Shown: positions 29,410-39,595 of the stretch, one piece after another
Layout: each line of letters opens with the position of its first letter
Numbering within the stretch: the first letter of the stretch is position 1
The notes under the pieces: generated by a model
The model's database searches: none
The model's input: only the letters and a program-made list of their open reading frames with translations
What the model was told of the DNA's origin: nothing
Translations under genes and position numbers: made by a program
From: Thermocrinis albus DSM 14484
GTDB lineage: Bacteria > Aquificota > Aquificia > Aquificales > Aquificaceae
NCBI RefSeq assembly: GCF_000025605.1
Contig: NC_013894.1
Location: 543,529-607,528 of the forward strand
DNA length: 64,000 nucleotides
Direction of reading: 5' to 3'

Positions 29410-30780
29410 ATGTTGAGGTTCTGGAAGAAATCTCAGGAAGAGAAGCTGGCAGAACAGGGTGATAAGTCTTCCATACTGAAGCTTATAGAACAGGGCAAGA
29501 AGGACAAGGCTATAAGGATCCTGGAAAACTTCAAAGAGAATCCGGAGCTGAGACCCATACTGTTCAGACTCTATATGGAAGAAGGGAAGTACTATTACGC
29601 CTATCAGCTTGTGGAACACTACGACAGGAACTTGGCCACGGCAAAGGAGAGAGCCTTCCTATACGAGAAGGTGGGCGAGAAGGAGAAAGCTGTGGAGGAG
29701 TATGCGCGGATAGGTGACTGGGAGAGTTTGTGGAAAGCAGGACTCCTTCTGAAAGATATGGGGATGTATGAAAGGTCTCTGGAATTCTTGGAGAGAGCTT
29801 ACAAGATAACACCCATCGCCAAGAGGGAGGACTTACAGAAAGACATACAGGAGGTAAAAACCGCCCTCGGCCTTGAGGAGAAACCTAAGGAGAGCCTCCT
29901 GGATAAGATAAGGAGAAGCCTCAGGAAAACAAAGGAGGTGCTGGAGCTAAAGGTTCTCTTCGCGGGAAGGAAGGTAGATGACCAGCTTTTAGAAGAACTG
30001 GAAGAGAGGTTAGTGAAGGCAGACATAGGCGTTAAAACAGTGGCAAAACTGGTGGAGGATCTGAGAAAGGATGCCATAAGACTCAACATAAAAACATGGG
30101 AGGAGTTGGAGCCTTTACTAAAAGAGAAGGTTTACACCCTCATAAAGGACTGCAGAGGTGATTTAAAAGAAGGTAGAGTCTATCTCTTCCTGGGTGTGAA
30201 CGGTTCCGGTAAGACCACCACCATAGGAAAGTTGGCCTTCTTACTGCGTCAGAGAGGTAAAAAGGTACTTCTGTGTGCCGCGGACACCTTCAGAAGTGCG
30301 GCCATAGAGCAGTTGGAGGTTTGGGCGGAGAGAAGCGGTGCCCACATAGTAAAGCACAGGGAAGGTGCTGACCCCGCTGCTGTGGTCTTTGATGCCATGA
30401 AGGTAGCTCAGGAACAAGGTTACGACGTGGTTCTGGTGGATACCGCAGGAAGGCTCCACACCAAAGAACCCCTCATCAGAGAACTTAGGAAGATAAAGCA
30501 GACGATCCAGAGATTTTTCCCAGAGGAACCCTCGGAGACACTGCTGGTACTGGACGCTACAGTGGGACAAAACTCTATATCTCAGGCCAAGGTTTTTAAA
30601 GAAGCTTTGGATATAACGGGGATAGTTTTGACAAAACTGGACAGTAGTTCTAAAGGAGGGGCCGTTGTAGCCATATGCCAAGATTTAAAGATACCGGTAA
30701 AGCTGGTGGGATTAGGAGAAGGTATAGACGATCTTCAACCCTTTGACCCTAAGGTCTTTGTGGAGGAACTGCTGTCATGA
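29410..30780 (+). CDS. ftsY: Signal recognition particle receptor FtsY with N-terminal TPR-like region
   Basis: GTPase that docks SRP-ribosome complexes at the inner membrane. The NG core starts near residue 163: N domain ([18 protein letters not shown]), P-loop GVNGSGKTT (about 262-270), [30 protein letters not shown] and [13 protein letters not shown]. Instead of the usual acidic A domain, the first ~150 residues form helical repeats of TPR type ([54 protein letters not shown]). 456 residues in all. ATGA overlap with lon. Confidence 0.94.
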   Translation: MLRFWKKSQEEKLAEQGDKSSILKLIEQGKKDKAIRILENFKENPELRPILFRLYMEEGKYYYAYQLVEHYDRNLATAKERAFLYEKVGEKEKAVEEYARIGDWESLWKAGLLLKDMGMYERSLEFLERAYKITPIAKREDLQKDIQEVKTALGLEEKPKESLLDKIRRSLRKTKEVLELKVLFAGRKVDDQLLEELEERLVKADIGVKTVAKLVEDLRKDAIRLNIKTWEELEPLLKEKVYTLIKDCRGDLKEGRVYLFLGVNGSGKTTTIGKLAFLLRQRGKKVLLCAADTFRSAAIEQLEVWAERSGAHIVKHREGADPAAVVFDAMKVAQEQGYDVVLVDTAGRLHTKEPLIRELRKIKQTIQRFFPEEPSETLLVLDATVGQNSISQAKVFKEALDITGIVLTKLDSSSKGGAVVAICQDLKIPVKLVGLGEGIDDLQPFDPKVFVEELLS

Positions 30781-33137
30781 TGGAGACTTATCCCTTTGGA
30801 GTATCCCAGATACCTACCGGAACTGTGGAGCTACCCCTCATGCCCTTGAGGGAGGTGGTAGTCTTCCCCACCATGGTGATACCCCTCTTTGTGGGTAGAG
30901 CTTTCTCGGTGAGGGCGGTGGAAGAAGCTCTGAAAGGAGACAGACTCATCTTTCTGGTGGCACAGAAGGACAAGGATATAGAGGAGCCACAGGAAGAGCA
31001 TCTCTACAAAGTAGGCACTGTAGCCCATGTGGTAAGGTCAACACCCCTTGAGGAAGGAAGGCTCAAGATCCTCATACAGGGCATAAAGAGGGGTGTGCTA
31101 AAGGAGATAAGGTGGGAGAAGGACCATTACAGAGGGGTTGTGGAAGTGGTGGAGGAACTGGAGATACCCCAAGAAGAGCTCACCAAAGAGGACAGAGCCT
31201 ACATGGCTTCGGTAAAGGAGCTTTTGGACAGAGCTGTCTCCTTAGGTAAGCAGATAATACCCGACTTTCTGATGCTGGTGAAGGATATAGAAGATCCCGG
31301 TAAGCTTTCGGACCTGGTGGCCTCTATAACAGATATGAAGCTCCAGGATGCCCAGAAGGTTCTTGAAACTTTTGATCCGAGGGAGAGGCTCAGGCTGGTG
31401 CATCAACATCTGTCGGTGGAAGTAGAACTTCTGGAAGTTCAGAGTAGGATAAGGACAGCTGCAAGAGAGAGGATGGAAAAAGAACAGAGGGAATACTTTC
31501 TACGTCAACAGCTCAAAGCTATACAGGAGGAACTGGGAGAACTGGACGAAAGAAAAGCAGAGGTGGAGGAATACACCCGTAAGTTACAGAAGCTCAAGTT
31601 AGAAAAGTCGGTGAGGGAGGAGATAGAAAAGCAGATAAAACGCCTGGAGCGACTTCATCCCGATTCTGCAGAAGCAGGTGTTCTACGTACGTGGTTGGAC
31701 TGGGTACTGGATCTTCCTTGGAACAAGAAGACAAGAGACCGGTACAATCTAGACAAGGTGATGGAAGTTCTAAATAGGGACCACTACAATCTGGAGAAGA
31801 TAAAGGAGAGGATTGTAGAGTATCTGGCGGTGAGAAAACTCACAAAAGGGAAATCTTCAGCGGTACAGATCCTCTGTTTCGTAGGGCCACCCGGTGTGGG
31901 AAAAACCTCCTTAGGAAGATCTATAGCGGAAGCTCTCGGTAGAAAGTTCGTCCGTATATCTCTCGGTGGAATAAGAGATGAAGCAGAGATAAGGGGGCAC
32001 AGGAGAACTTATGTGGGTGCCATGCCTGGCAGAATAATGCAGGCCCTCAAACAGGCAGGCACCAAAAACCCCCTCATTGTGTTGGACGAAGTGGACAAGA
32101 TCTCTGTATCCTTCCAAGGTGACCCTGCAGCAGCCTTGCTGGAGGTACTGGACCCTGAACAGAACAAACAGTTCGTGGACCTCTACATAGGTTTACCCTT
32201 TGATCTCTCTGAAGTTTTCTTCATATGTACCGCCAACAGGGCAGACACTATACCTAGGCCACTGCTGGATAGAATGGAGGTGATAAACCTTTCAGGTTAC
32301 TCGGAGGAGGAGAAGGTGTTCATAGCAAAGAACCACCTCATCCCTCGTCTACTACCCATGCATGGTTTTGGAAAGGATGAGGTGGTCTTCAAAGACGATG
32401 CCCTCATGGAGATCATAAGAGGGTACACACGTGAATCGGGTGTGAGAAACCTTCAGCGCCAGATAAGTACAGTACTACGCAAACTGGCACTCAGACGCCT
32501 AAAAGGTGAGAATCCACCTTTTGAGGTCACCCTACAGGATGTTAAGAACTTCTTAGGTGTTCCCCGCAGGTATACTGAGAAGGAAGAAAACCCAATGGTA
32601 GGTATCGCAGTAGGACTTGCGTGGACAGAGGTGGGTGGGGAGATAATGCTTATAGAGGCAACACGCTTCAAAGGAAAAGGTCAACTCCTCCTTACGGGAT
32701 CTTTGGGAGACATAATGAAAGAATCCGCTCAGGCAGCTCTGTCTTACATAAAGTCAAGAGCAGAGGAGTACGGTATAGACCCAGACATATTCTCCCAGGT
32801 GGATGTGCACGTTCACGTACCGGAAGGAGCTGTTCCTAAAGATGGACCTTCGGCAGGTATAACAATAGCCACCGCCCTTCTCTCTTTATTCACCGACAGA
32901 CCGGTTAGAATGAACGTGGCCATGACGGGAGAGGTTACTCTGAGGGGAAGGGTTTTACCTGTGGGTGGTCTGAAGGAAAAGATACTGGCCGCCAAAAGGG
33001 CAGGTATATACGAAGTGATTCTGCCGGAAAAGAACAGGGAGGAAGTTCTGGAGGACCTACCTTCCTATGTGAAGGACCAGATGACCTTCCACTTCGTGAG
33101 TCACTTAGAGGAGGTTTTTAAGATAGCTATCCTTTAG
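30777..33137 (+). CDS. lon: ATP-dependent Lon protease
   Basis: 786 residues. N-terminal substrate domain ([19 protein letters not shown]), coiled coil ([13 protein letters not shown]), AAA+ module (Walker [10 protein letters not shown] near residue 370, Walker [11 protein letters not shown]) and a C-terminal Ser-Lys protease domain with the catalytic Ser in [10 protein letters not shown] (about 692) and the Lys in [16 protein letters not shown]. Cytosolic quality-control protease. No membrane segment, so this is the bacterial A type. Translation is coupled to ftsY by ATGA. tRNA-Arg follows on the other strand. Confidence 0.98.
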   Translation: MMETYPFGVSQIPTGTVELPLMPLREVVVFPTMVIPLFVGRAFSVRAVEEALKGDRLIFLVAQKDKDIEEPQEEHLYKVGTVAHVVRSTPLEEGRLKILIQGIKRGVLKEIRWEKDHYRGVVEVVEELEIPQEELTKEDRAYMASVKELLDRAVSLGKQIIPDFLMLVKDIEDPGKLSDLVASITDMKLQDAQKVLETFDPRERLRLVHQHLSVEVELLEVQSRIRTAARERMEKEQREYFLRQQLKAIQEELGELDERKAEVEEYTRKLQKLKLEKSVREEIEKQIKRLERLHPDSAEAGVLRTWLDWVLDLPWNKKTRDRYNLDKVMEVLNRDHYNLEKIKERIVEYLAVRKLTKGKSSAVQILCFVGPPGVGKTSLGRSIAEALGRKFVRISLGGIRDEAEIRGHRRTYVGAMPGRIMQALKQAGTKNPLIVLDEVDKISVSFQGDPAAALLEVLDPEQNKQFVDLYIGLPFDLSEVFFICTANRADTIPRPLLDRMEVINLSGYSEEEKVFIAKNHLIPRLLPMHGFGKDEVVFKDDALMEIIRGYTRESGVRNLQRQISTVLRKLALRRLKGENPPFEVTLQDVKNFLGVPRRYTEKEENPMVGIAVGLAWTEVGGEIMLIEATRFKGKGQLLLTGSLGDIMKESAQAALSYIKSRAEEYGIDPDIFSQVDVHVHVPEGAVPKDGPSAGITIATALLSLFTDRPVRMNVAMTGEVTLRGRVLPVGGLKEKILAAKRAGIYEVILPEKNREEVLEDLPSYVKDQMTFHFVSHLEEVFKIAIL

Positions 33138-33147
33138 AGATAGAGAG

Positions 33148-33224
33148 TGGCCAGCCCGGCGGGATTCGAACCCGCAACCTTGGGATCCGTAGTCCCACGC
33201 TCTGTCCAGTTGAGCTACGGGCCG
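33148..33224 (-). tRNA. tRNA-Arg (anticodon ACG)
   Basis: 77 bases. Acceptor stem CGGCCCG pairs with CGGGCTG (one G-T wobble). The anticodon stem TGGGA/TCCCA encloses loop CTACGGA, anticodon ACG, which is normally edited to ICG. T arm GCGGG-TTCGAAT-CCCGC. The 3' CCA is encoded. It lies between the lon stop and the convergent CsbD-like gene. Confidence 0.96.
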
Positions 33225-33244
33225 TCTATTTATTATTATAACCC

Positions 33245-34657
33245 TCAGGGTCCTATCTGCCGTAAGAAGGCAGGTATCTCCTCTGTGGGAGTCCACCCAC
33301 AATCCGATAAAGCTCTATCGATGGTCTCCTTACTCTTACCCGTCTTTTGGGATAGGTACTCCACAAACCTACCTCTTTGTCCCTTAAAGCCCTCTATCTC
33401 TTCTTCTGTTACTTCCGGAAAACGAGATGTTATCCTCCGTTTCACTATCTTCCAAGCGGTACTGTTACTATAAAGGCTGTATTCCTTATCCCTTACTGTT
33501 ATTTTTGCTGCAAGCCCCTGCAGAAAACTTAACCTTTCGGGATTTATGGTGAGTATGGCTTCTGCCATAAGAGGATCCACCGTGTAATAAATACCGAACA
33601 GCTTACCCAGTATACGTCTCTGAGTTCTTATAATCTGGTCCAGAATATATCTCACAGGATCTTCCACCTTCTCGTAGATAAGGTCATAGTAGTTGAGAAT
33701 TTCCAGCTCCATACCCCCCAGCTTTCTTACCACGTTGGCTAGAGTATGATAGCTCACCTGATCCTCCTTCTGTGCAACCTTTTCCTTCTCCTTAGGTAGT
33801 TCTCCGTAATCTACCACCACATCTGTATGGATGGGGGGTATTATGTGGTAGGTTTCCGATTCCCAGCCCGCCTTCCTCAGTATCTGCTCTGCACCCGACT
33901 CGTCTATACGGTACCTCTCCATAAGCAGTCTCTTAAGACCCTCCCTGTCTTTTCTGTATTGGTCTAGTTCTTCGTCAGAGAGATCCACCTCTACGTACAC
34001 CAGCTTTTCCTTCCCATCCTCTCCCCTTATGAAAATGTTCTTTCTACCTCGTATATGCCTTTTGATGAAGGCCCAATCTTCGTCCGTCATAATAGGTTCA
34101 GGATGCCACTGAGGATTCATCTCCTCTTCCAGCTCTAGGTAAGGGACAGTCTCGTACCAAGTAGCCTTGTTGAGCTTGGATTCTATCACCTCTTCCGACT
34201 CTCCCAGTTTACTTTTCACATACTCTATAAACTCCCTCCTTTTGAACTTGAAGCGATCTATCTCCTCTATGCTCAATTCTGGAAAGAGTATACGTAGTTT
34301 GTACTTGATGAAGTCCCAGTTCCCGAAAAGGTTCTGTGGTTCTAAAGCCTCATATCCGTAAGGGTTTGTCTTAAGAAACTCAAAGTAGTATCCCAGAAAG
34401 GTCCTTACCCTCGGATCCGTTACAGCCAGCACCTTTATAAAATCGGGATCGTACTGTTCTATAACCTCCAGCAGGCGAGCGATGTTTACCTTCTTTATGT
34501 TGTGCAAGTGGCACAGCTCCACACGGAACTTTCTGGGAAGTTCTCCTTGAGCACAGTACTGGTTCAACACCTCCATCTCGTGCTTCAACAGACCCCTGAA
34601 AAAGGCCAGCTTCTCCTTAGGTGTGAGCTTCTCTTTCAGTAAAAGTTCCTCCCACAT
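33245..34657 (-). CDS. Unknown protein with three CsbD-like helical modules
   Basis: 470 residues, no signal or membrane segment. Three modules share a pattern: Trp-x-x-Ile/Val-Lys start, an acidic helix (EEID / DEEL / EEIEG), a basic helix with a small tyrosine/arginine block, and a closing Trp. They span about residues 114-167 (WDFIK ... ATW), 195-265 (WAFIK ... AGW, with an extra ~17 residues) and 402-455 (WKIVK ... CGW). The pattern, including EGFKGQRGRFVEYLSQKTGKSKE in the last module (split here), resembles CsbD stress proteins. A ribosome binding site GGAGGG precedes the start. Function unknown; divergent from hom. Confidence 0.7.
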   Translation of the reverse strand: MWEELLLKEKLTPKEKLAFFRGLLKHEMEVLNQYCAQGELPRKFRVELCHLHNIKKVNIARLLEVIEQYDPDFIKVLAVTDPRVRTFLGYYFEFLKTNPYGYEALEPQNLFGNWDFIKYKLRILFPELSIEEIDRFKFKRREFIEYVKSKLGESEEVIESKLNKATWYETVPYLELEEEMNPQWHPEPIMTDEDWAFIKRHIRGRKNIFIRGEDGKEKLVYVEVDLSDEELDQYRKDREGLKRLLMERYRIDESGAEQILRKAGWESETYHIIPPIHTDVVVDYGELPKEKEKVAQKEDQVSYHTLANVVRKLGGMELEILNYYDLIYEKVEDPVRYILDQIIRTQRRILGKLFGIYYTVDPLMAEAILTINPERLSFLQGLAAKITVRDKEYSLYSNSTAWKIVKRRITSRFPEVTEEEIEGFKGQRGRFVEYLSQKTGKSKETIDRALSDCGWTPTEEIPAFLRQIGP

Positions 34658-34730
34658 GGTTCTACCCTCCTTACAGGTTAAGTTATGTCTTTCCTCTTCC
34701 GGTACTATGAGAAATACACACTTATGATGC

Positions 34731-34736
34731 TATAAT
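34731..34736 (+). promoter_or_regulatory. -10 box of hom-rpe
   Basis: TATAAT on the plus strand, 6 bases before the GTG start of hom; no ribosome binding site between them. Confidence 0.5.
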
Positions 34737-34742
34737 TAAAGC

Positions 34743-36047
34743 GTGAGAGTAAGGGTTGGTATAGTAGGCTGTGGTACGGTAGGTACGGGGACCGCTGAAC
34801 TCCTTCTCAAAAATGGCCATCTTATAAGGAAGAAGACGGGACTAGATATCGTTCTCACCAAGGTAGCGGATGTTGACTGGGAACGTCCAAGAAGCTTTGA
34901 GGTACCCCATCATCTGAGGACTACCCACTACACGGAGGTGATAGAGGAGTCTGACATAGTGGTGGAACTGGTAGGAGGAAAGGGTTTTGCCAAACAGGTT
35001 ATACTGGAAGCCTTAGAAAAAGGTAAGCATGTGGTGACAGCCAACAAACACCTTCTGGCTGAAGACGGAAAAGAGATATTCCTCAAAGCTCAGGAAAAGG
35101 GTCTGTGGATAGGTTTTGAGGCTTCAGTGGGAGGAGGTATCCCCATAGTGAAGGCTCTTAGAGAAGGTCTATCTGCCAACAGGATACTGAACATATACGG
35201 TATACTCAACGGTACTACCAACTACATCCTCACCCGTATGTTGGAAGAGGACATGACCTTCGATGAGGCTCTGGCAGAGGCCAAAAGGATGGGATACGCC
35301 GAGGCGGACCCTTCCTTGGACATAGACGGATGGGACTCAGCCCACAAGATAACCATTCTGGCAACGGTAGCTTTCGGTAAGTTCTTTCCTTTTGGAAGCG
35401 TACACGTGGAGGGTATAAGGCAGGTGGACCTTCTGGACGTGGAACTGGGTAAAGAGCTGGGATACACCCTCAAGCTTCTGGCCATATGCAAGAGGGTGGA
35501 TTCGGAGGTAGAACTACGTGTACATCCCACCTTCATACCTTCCGAAGAACAGTTGGCCAAAGTGTCGGATGTATTCAACGCGGTGATGGTGGAGGGGGAC
35601 TTTGTAGGTAAAACCATGTTCTACGGAAGAGGTGCAGGTTCACACCCTACCGCCTCCGCTGTGGTGGCTGATATTATAGACATAGCCCGTAACATAGCGG
35701 GGGGAATAAGAGCCCTACATCCCTTCTATTGGGAGGAAGAGGAGCTTCACATAAGCTCCAACTTTTACAGCAGGTATTACCTGAGACTGGATGTTCCGGA
35801 CAGACCCGGTGTGTTGGCAAAAGTGGCACAGGTACTAGGCGATAACGGCATAAGTATAGCGTCAGTACTGCAGAAGGAAAAGGTGTGCCGGATGGCAGGA
35901 AGAGAAGGACAGAGTGTTATCCCCCTAGTTTTATTGACTCACAAGGCTTACGAGAAACAGATGCGCAAAGCTATAGAGGAGATAAAGAACCTCCCTATGG
36001 TGGAGGGACATCCCGTCCTTATAAGAGTAGAGGAAGAGAAGCTATGA
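34743..36047 (+). CDS. hom: Homoserine dehydrogenase
   Basis: Reduces aspartate semialdehyde to homoserine for threonine and methionine. 434 residues, GTG start. NAD(P)-binding GIVGCGTVGTGT at residues 5-16, TANKHLLAEDG, the signature GILNGTTNYILTRM, and ADPSLDIDGWDSAHKI with catalytic-region Lys. A C-terminal ACT domain (about 345-430, YYLRLDVPDRPGVLAKVAQVL start) allows feedback by an amino acid, usually threonine. ATGA overlap with rpe. Confidence 0.97.
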   Translation: MRVRVGIVGCGTVGTGTAELLLKNGHLIRKKTGLDIVLTKVADVDWERPRSFEVPHHLRTTHYTEVIEESDIVVELVGGKGFAKQVILEALEKGKHVVTANKHLLAEDGKEIFLKAQEKGLWIGFEASVGGGIPIVKALREGLSANRILNIYGILNGTTNYILTRMLEEDMTFDEALAEAKRMGYAEADPSLDIDGWDSAHKITILATVAFGKFFPFGSVHVEGIRQVDLLDVELGKELGYTLKLLAICKRVDSEVELRVHPTFIPSEEQLAKVSDVFNAVMVEGDFVGKTMFYGRGAGSHPTASAVVADIIDIARNIAGGIRALHPFYWEEEELHISSNFYSRYYLRLDVPDRPGVLAKVAQVLGDNGISIASVLQKEKVCRMAGREGQSVIPLVLLTHKAYEKQMRKAIEEIKNLPMVEGHPVLIRVEEEKL

Positions 36048-36712
36048 AACTATTAGCACCCTCCATTCTTTCAGCAGACTTTTACCGCCTCGGAGAGCAG
36101 ATAGAAGCCTGTGTAAGAGGTGGTGCAGACATCCTTCACTTTGATGTGATGGATGGACTCTTCGTACCCAACATATCCTTTGGTCCGGTGGTGCTAGAGA
36201 GCATAAAGAAGCACTGTCCTCTACCTTTAGATGCTCACCTCATGATAGTAGAACCTGACAGATACATAAGGGACTTTGTGATGGCAGGTGCCAGCATGGT
36301 GAGCGTTCATATAGAAGGTAACCACCACATACACAGAACTGTGGAACTTATAAAATCTTTGGGGGCCAAAGCCGGTGTTGTTATAAACCCCGGAACACCT
36401 CTCCATCTTTTGGAAGAGGTGCTCTACTATGTAGATTTTGTTCTTCTTATGTCGGTGAACCCCGGTTTTGGCGGACAGACCTTCATACCGCGATCCTTAG
36501 AGAGGATACGCCAGCTCAAGGAGATGATTGGGAGAATAAACCCCTCAGTACTCATAGAGGTGGATGGAGGAATAAAAGAAGATAATATAAGGCTTGTGGC
36601 CGAGGCCGGTGCTGATATTCTGGTGGTAGGTTCGGGTATATTCTCTCATCCTGACGTAGAAGCTCAGACAAGAAAACTCAAGTCCCTCCTCAACGTTTCA
36701 GAGGCAGTGTGA
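36044..36712 (+). CDS. rpe: Ribulose-phosphate 3-epimerase
   Basis: 222 residues from the ATG overlapping the hom stop; an in-frame extension inside hom is rejected because the family begins at KLLAPSILSADF. TIM barrel with metal and acid residues in HFDVMDGLFVPNISFGP, DAHLMI, LMSVNPGFGGQTF and VDGGI; phosphate site GADILVVGSGIF. Interconverts ribulose-5-phosphate and xylulose-5-phosphate in the pentose phosphate pathway. It overlaps convergently with lptD by 23 bases. Confidence 0.97.
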   Translation: MKLLAPSILSADFYRLGEQIEACVRGGADILHFDVMDGLFVPNISFGPVVLESIKKHCPLPLDAHLMIVEPDRYIRDFVMAGASMVSVHIEGNHHIHRTVELIKSLGAKAGVVINPGTPLHLLEEVLYYVDFVLLMSVNPGFGGQTFIPRSLERIRQLKEMIGRINPSVLIEVDGGIKEDNIRLVAEAGADILVVGSGIFSHPDVEAQTRKLKSLLNVSEAV

Positions 36713-38654
36713 ACCTCTGGAGGTCAAAGATGTTAAAGACAAGAAAGAACTCCTTTATGTACTTGGCCCTGTTACCATCGTAAAAGTCCCTCACCATGAA
36801 TCCTATCCCCCAACAAGCTCCTCTATAATCCACGTTTAACTGTCTCAGCAAGTCCTTATTGAGCCTCATGTCGTGCAAAGTGTATAACCTTACAGTAGTA
36901 TCTCGGAAGGTGGTGGTGAAAGTGTAGTTTATCTGTTCCCCCAGTCTTTTACCCAACACATCACGGGTGGTCAAGTATCCCACACTCAGAGAGGAGGATC
37001 CTTTTACCCATTGAAGGTTTGAAGAGGAAGTGAGTATGTTTCCTCCCTCCACATCGTAGAGGGTGTCTGTGTAAAAGGTAAGAGAAGGGAGGGGTTTCAA
37101 AGAGACCACCCCTCTGACAGGAAGTAGGTTCCTCTTGACCTTTTGACCCAAATACGTGTACTCACCCAAGAAGTTGTAAGCGGTCTGCAGTTGAAGACTC
37201 AAAAACTCTCTCCCTCCAAAAGAGTTACTACTCCTCCAAAGAAAGCCTGCCTGATTCTCCTTGTTTACCTCGTCTATGGGGTCCATACGAGGATTGTTGT
37301 AAGATCGTGGTCTGTACAGATAAGATACTTCCAATAGGTTGTAGGAGCGCCAAGATCCTACCACAAAGTCCCGCACAAAGGGAACTCTACCATGAAATCT
37401 TAGGGTGCTAACATCCTCTCCTTTGGTGTAGAAAATGTTCTCCCATGTTAAGCTCCAGTAGGTGGGTACAGAAAGAACAGACGTAGATAGAGAAAGCTGA
37501 GGGAAGAACACAAACCTTCCCGTTTTGGGACCTTCTTTTCTGTAAAAGTTGGTGTACATAAAAAGAGCGTTGTAGGAAAGCTTTCCTACAAGGGGAGAGT
37601 CCTTTAGGTAAAAACTTACTTCCGGCAACCTTTGAAGAGTCTTAGAATTGTTGGGAGAGGTTGTATCGTAAAAATGCCTTACGTCAAAGGAGAAAAACCA
37701 CCTATCGGTATCCTTCATATAGTTGACGTAGGAGGATAGGTAAGGTACAGTTCTCTCCTTCGTATGAAGGTATACGTCCTGAAGGAAGTAGGGGTCAGAT
37801 ACAGTGTCTATACCTCCTTTGATATCATCCCAAAGAAAGGAAAAACGAAGTCTGTATCTGTTCTCTCTGAAGGTGGATAAGGGCCTCCCTTCCCACCACT
37901 TTTGTGGTGGTGTGGGCTCCTTATAAAAGGACAAAGACAGTTCCAGTTTTCGGGAGGCTTCCACTGCCTGCCTGTACTCCAGAGATAATCCTTTGGCCTG
38001 TTTGTCCCTCAGGTCCAACGTGAGTGTGGCATCTTTATCCCGTGAGATAGCCCAGTAAATAGGTTGTTGGTAAATAAAGGTGTTGTAAGTGTTGGATCCT
38101 ACGACAGGAGGTAGAAGGCCGGAACGCCTATCTCCTACAGGAAAGAAAGCCAACGGAAGATAGGCAACGGGTATCCTAAAGAGCCTCAGGGTGTTGTTGG
38201 TGGAGAAAACATACCTGTCATCTATCCTAGCTTTTGAAAAACAAAGAGACATCTCCTTCTTCTGAGGAGGACAAGTGGTAACACTGCCATCCTTAGCACG
38301 ATACACATCCTTTTCCTTTGTTACCTCTTTCGCACTGATATAAAACCTCTCAAAACGTCCGTTGGTATCTTGGAAGTAACCTGTATCTTCCTTAAGGTTC
38401 AGAAAGGCAGATCTGCCTTTAGCCTCCAACCTCCCATCTGTGGATCTTACGTACACATTCCCCTCGGCAAATACCTCTTTGGTCTCCGGATTATACCGCA
38501 GGTAATCGGCTCTTATGTAATACTGCCTGTAGTAAGCTTCTACGTTTCCCCTAGCTTCTAGGGTACCATCTGGTAATCTCTCCAGGGTGTCGGATAAAAT
38601 CTCCACACCCCAGCCTATCTGAATAAAAACAAGAAGCAGGAAGAGCCACAGCAC
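36690..38654 (-). CDS. lptD: LPS-assembly outer membrane protein LptD
   Basis: 654 residues with a signal peptide (about 1-17) and GTG start. The N-terminal OstA/LptA-like domain (about 20-115; ILSDTLERLPDGTLEARGNVEAYYR in parts, FAEGNVYVRS) is followed by the C-terminal beta barrel (DUF3769-type; DRRSGLLPPVVGSNTYNTFIYQQPIYW in parts) and a final strand ending in Phe-type outer-membrane residues. LptD inserts LPS into the outer leaflet. A -10 box overlaps the rpsQ stop, so it likely has its own promoter rather than reading through from the ribosomal operon. Confidence 0.9.
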   Translation of the reverse strand: MLWLFLLLVFIQIGWGVEILSDTLERLPDGTLEARGNVEAYYRQYYIRADYLRYNPETKEVFAEGNVYVRSTDGRLEAKGRSAFLNLKEDTGYFQDTNGRFERFYISAKEVTKEKDVYRAKDGSVTTCPPQKKEMSLCFSKARIDDRYVFSTNNTLRLFRIPVAYLPLAFFPVGDRRSGLLPPVVGSNTYNTFIYQQPIYWAISRDKDATLTLDLRDKQAKGLSLEYRQAVEASRKLELSLSFYKEPTPPQKWWEGRPLSTFRENRYRLRFSFLWDDIKGGIDTVSDPYFLQDVYLHTKERTVPYLSSYVNYMKDTDRWFFSFDVRHFYDTTSPNNSKTLQRLPEVSFYLKDSPLVGKLSYNALFMYTNFYRKEGPKTGRFVFFPQLSLSTSVLSVPTYWSLTWENIFYTKGEDVSTLRFHGRVPFVRDFVVGSWRSYNLLEVSYLYRPRSYNNPRMDPIDEVNKENQAGFLWRSSNSFGGREFLSLQLQTAYNFLGEYTYLGQKVKRNLLPVRGVVSLKPLPSLTFYTDTLYDVEGGNILTSSSNLQWVKGSSSLSVGYLTTRDVLGKRLGEQINYTFTTTFRDTTVRLYTLHDMRLNKDLLRQLNVDYRGACWGIGFMVRDFYDGNRAKYIKEFFLVFNIFDLQRFTLPLKR

Positions 38655-38661
38655 TCACAGT

Positions 38662-38667
38662 ATTATA
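38662..38667 (-). promoter_or_regulatory. -10 box of lptD inside the end of rpsQ
   Basis: TATAAT on the minus strand overlaps the TAA stop of rpsQ. It is 7 bases before the GTG start of lptD, which has no ribosome binding site. A CTGAAA -35-like hexamer lies 18 bases upstream. Confidence 0.5.
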
Positions 38668-38962
38668 CGTTCTCTTGCTCTACCGTTTCAGGGGTTTTTG
38701 CTCTCTGAAGGATCTTGACCACCACCCATCTTTTGGTCTTAGATATGGGCCTTGTCTCTCTTATAACCACTATGTCACCCACTTTGCACTCGTTGTTGGG
38801 GTCATGAGCGTGATACTTCTTACTTTTTATAATGTGCTTCTTGTAAATGGGGTGTTGGACCTTACGGTCCACCTTCACCACTACTGTTTTGTCCATCTTG
38901 TCACTTACCACAACACCTACCATCTCCTTTCTTTTTTCGTGCCATTTCTTTTCCTGACTCAT
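38663..38962 (-). CDS. rpsQ: Ribosomal protein S17
   Basis: 99 residues, longer than the ~84 of E. coli owing to a basic N-terminal stretch ([14 protein letters not shown]) and an acidic C-terminal tail. Core [36 protein letters not shown] and [18 protein letters not shown] are diagnostic. Binds 16S rRNA in the body of the small subunit. Last ribosomal gene of the S10 cluster here; rplN, which normally follows, is absent from this place. Confidence 0.97.
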   Translation of the reverse strand: MSQEKKWHEKRKEMVGVVVSDKMDKTVVVKVDRKVQHPIYKKHIIKSKKYHAHDPNNECKVGDIVVIRETRPISKTKRWVVVKILQRAKTPETVEQENV

Positions 38963-39159
38963 GTTTCACCCCTCAACTGTTTTTCCCTTATAACGGTGAG
39001 AACCCTGGCGAGATCCTTACGCACTTTTCTTATCTCATTTATGTCCTTAAGACCTTCTACCTTCTTCTTTATCCTCAGGCGTAGTATCTGGCGCCTGAGC
39101 TCTTCTTCCTTTTTGAGGAGATCCGCTAAGGACAAGGACCTTAGCTCAGAGGCCTTCAT
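38959..39159 (-). CDS. rpmC: Ribosomal protein L29
   Basis: 66 residues, a helical hairpin at the polypeptide exit. Start [20 protein letters not shown] and the [23 protein letters not shown] second helix (split here) match the family. Overlaps both neighbours by 4 bases, so translation of rplP-rpmC-rpsQ is coupled. Confidence 0.96.
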   Translation of the reverse strand: MKASELRSLSLADLLKKEEELRRQILRLRIKKKVEGLKDINEIRKVRKDLARVLTVIREKQLRGET

Positions 39160-39578
39160 AGTTGCCCTCCTTTCTTGACGAGTCTTACCTTTATGGGTAA
39201 CTTGGCCGCCACCAATCTAAAAGCTTCCTCCGCTACTTCGTCGTTCACACCGGAGAACTCAAAGAGGATCCTTCCTGGCCTTACCACAGCCACAAAACCC
39301 TCAGGATCTCCTTTACCTCCACCCATACGCACTTCGTTGGGCTTCCTGGTGTAGGGCTTGTCAGGGAAGACGGTTATCCATACCTTTGCACCTTTCCTGA
39401 GAGCTCTTACCAAGGCCACCCTACCAGCCTCTATCTGCCTTTGGGTGAGCCAGCAAGCCTCAAGAGCCTGTATACCGTAGTCACCGAAAGAAACTTTGTT
39501 TCCTCGGAAAGCCTTACCCTTTAAGGTTCCTCTCTGTTGTTTCCTAAACTTGGTTTTCTTAGGTGCCAAAAAAGACAT
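39156..39578 (-). CDS. rplP: Ribosomal protein L16
   Basis: 140 residues. Family motifs: [63 protein letters not shown] (split) and the late [21 protein letters not shown]. Contacts the A-site region and 5S rRNA of the large subunit. An AGGAGG-like box precedes the start, 17 bases after rpsC. Confidence 0.98.
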   Translation of the reverse strand: MSFLAPKKTKFRKQQRGTLKGKAFRGNKVSFGDYGIQALEACWLTQRQIEAGRVALVRALRKGAKVWITVFPDKPYTRKPNEVRMGGGKGDPEGFVAVVRPGRILFEFSGVNDEVAEEAFRLVAAKLPIKVRLVKKGGQL

Positions 39579-39595
39579 AGCTCACCTCCTTAGGT

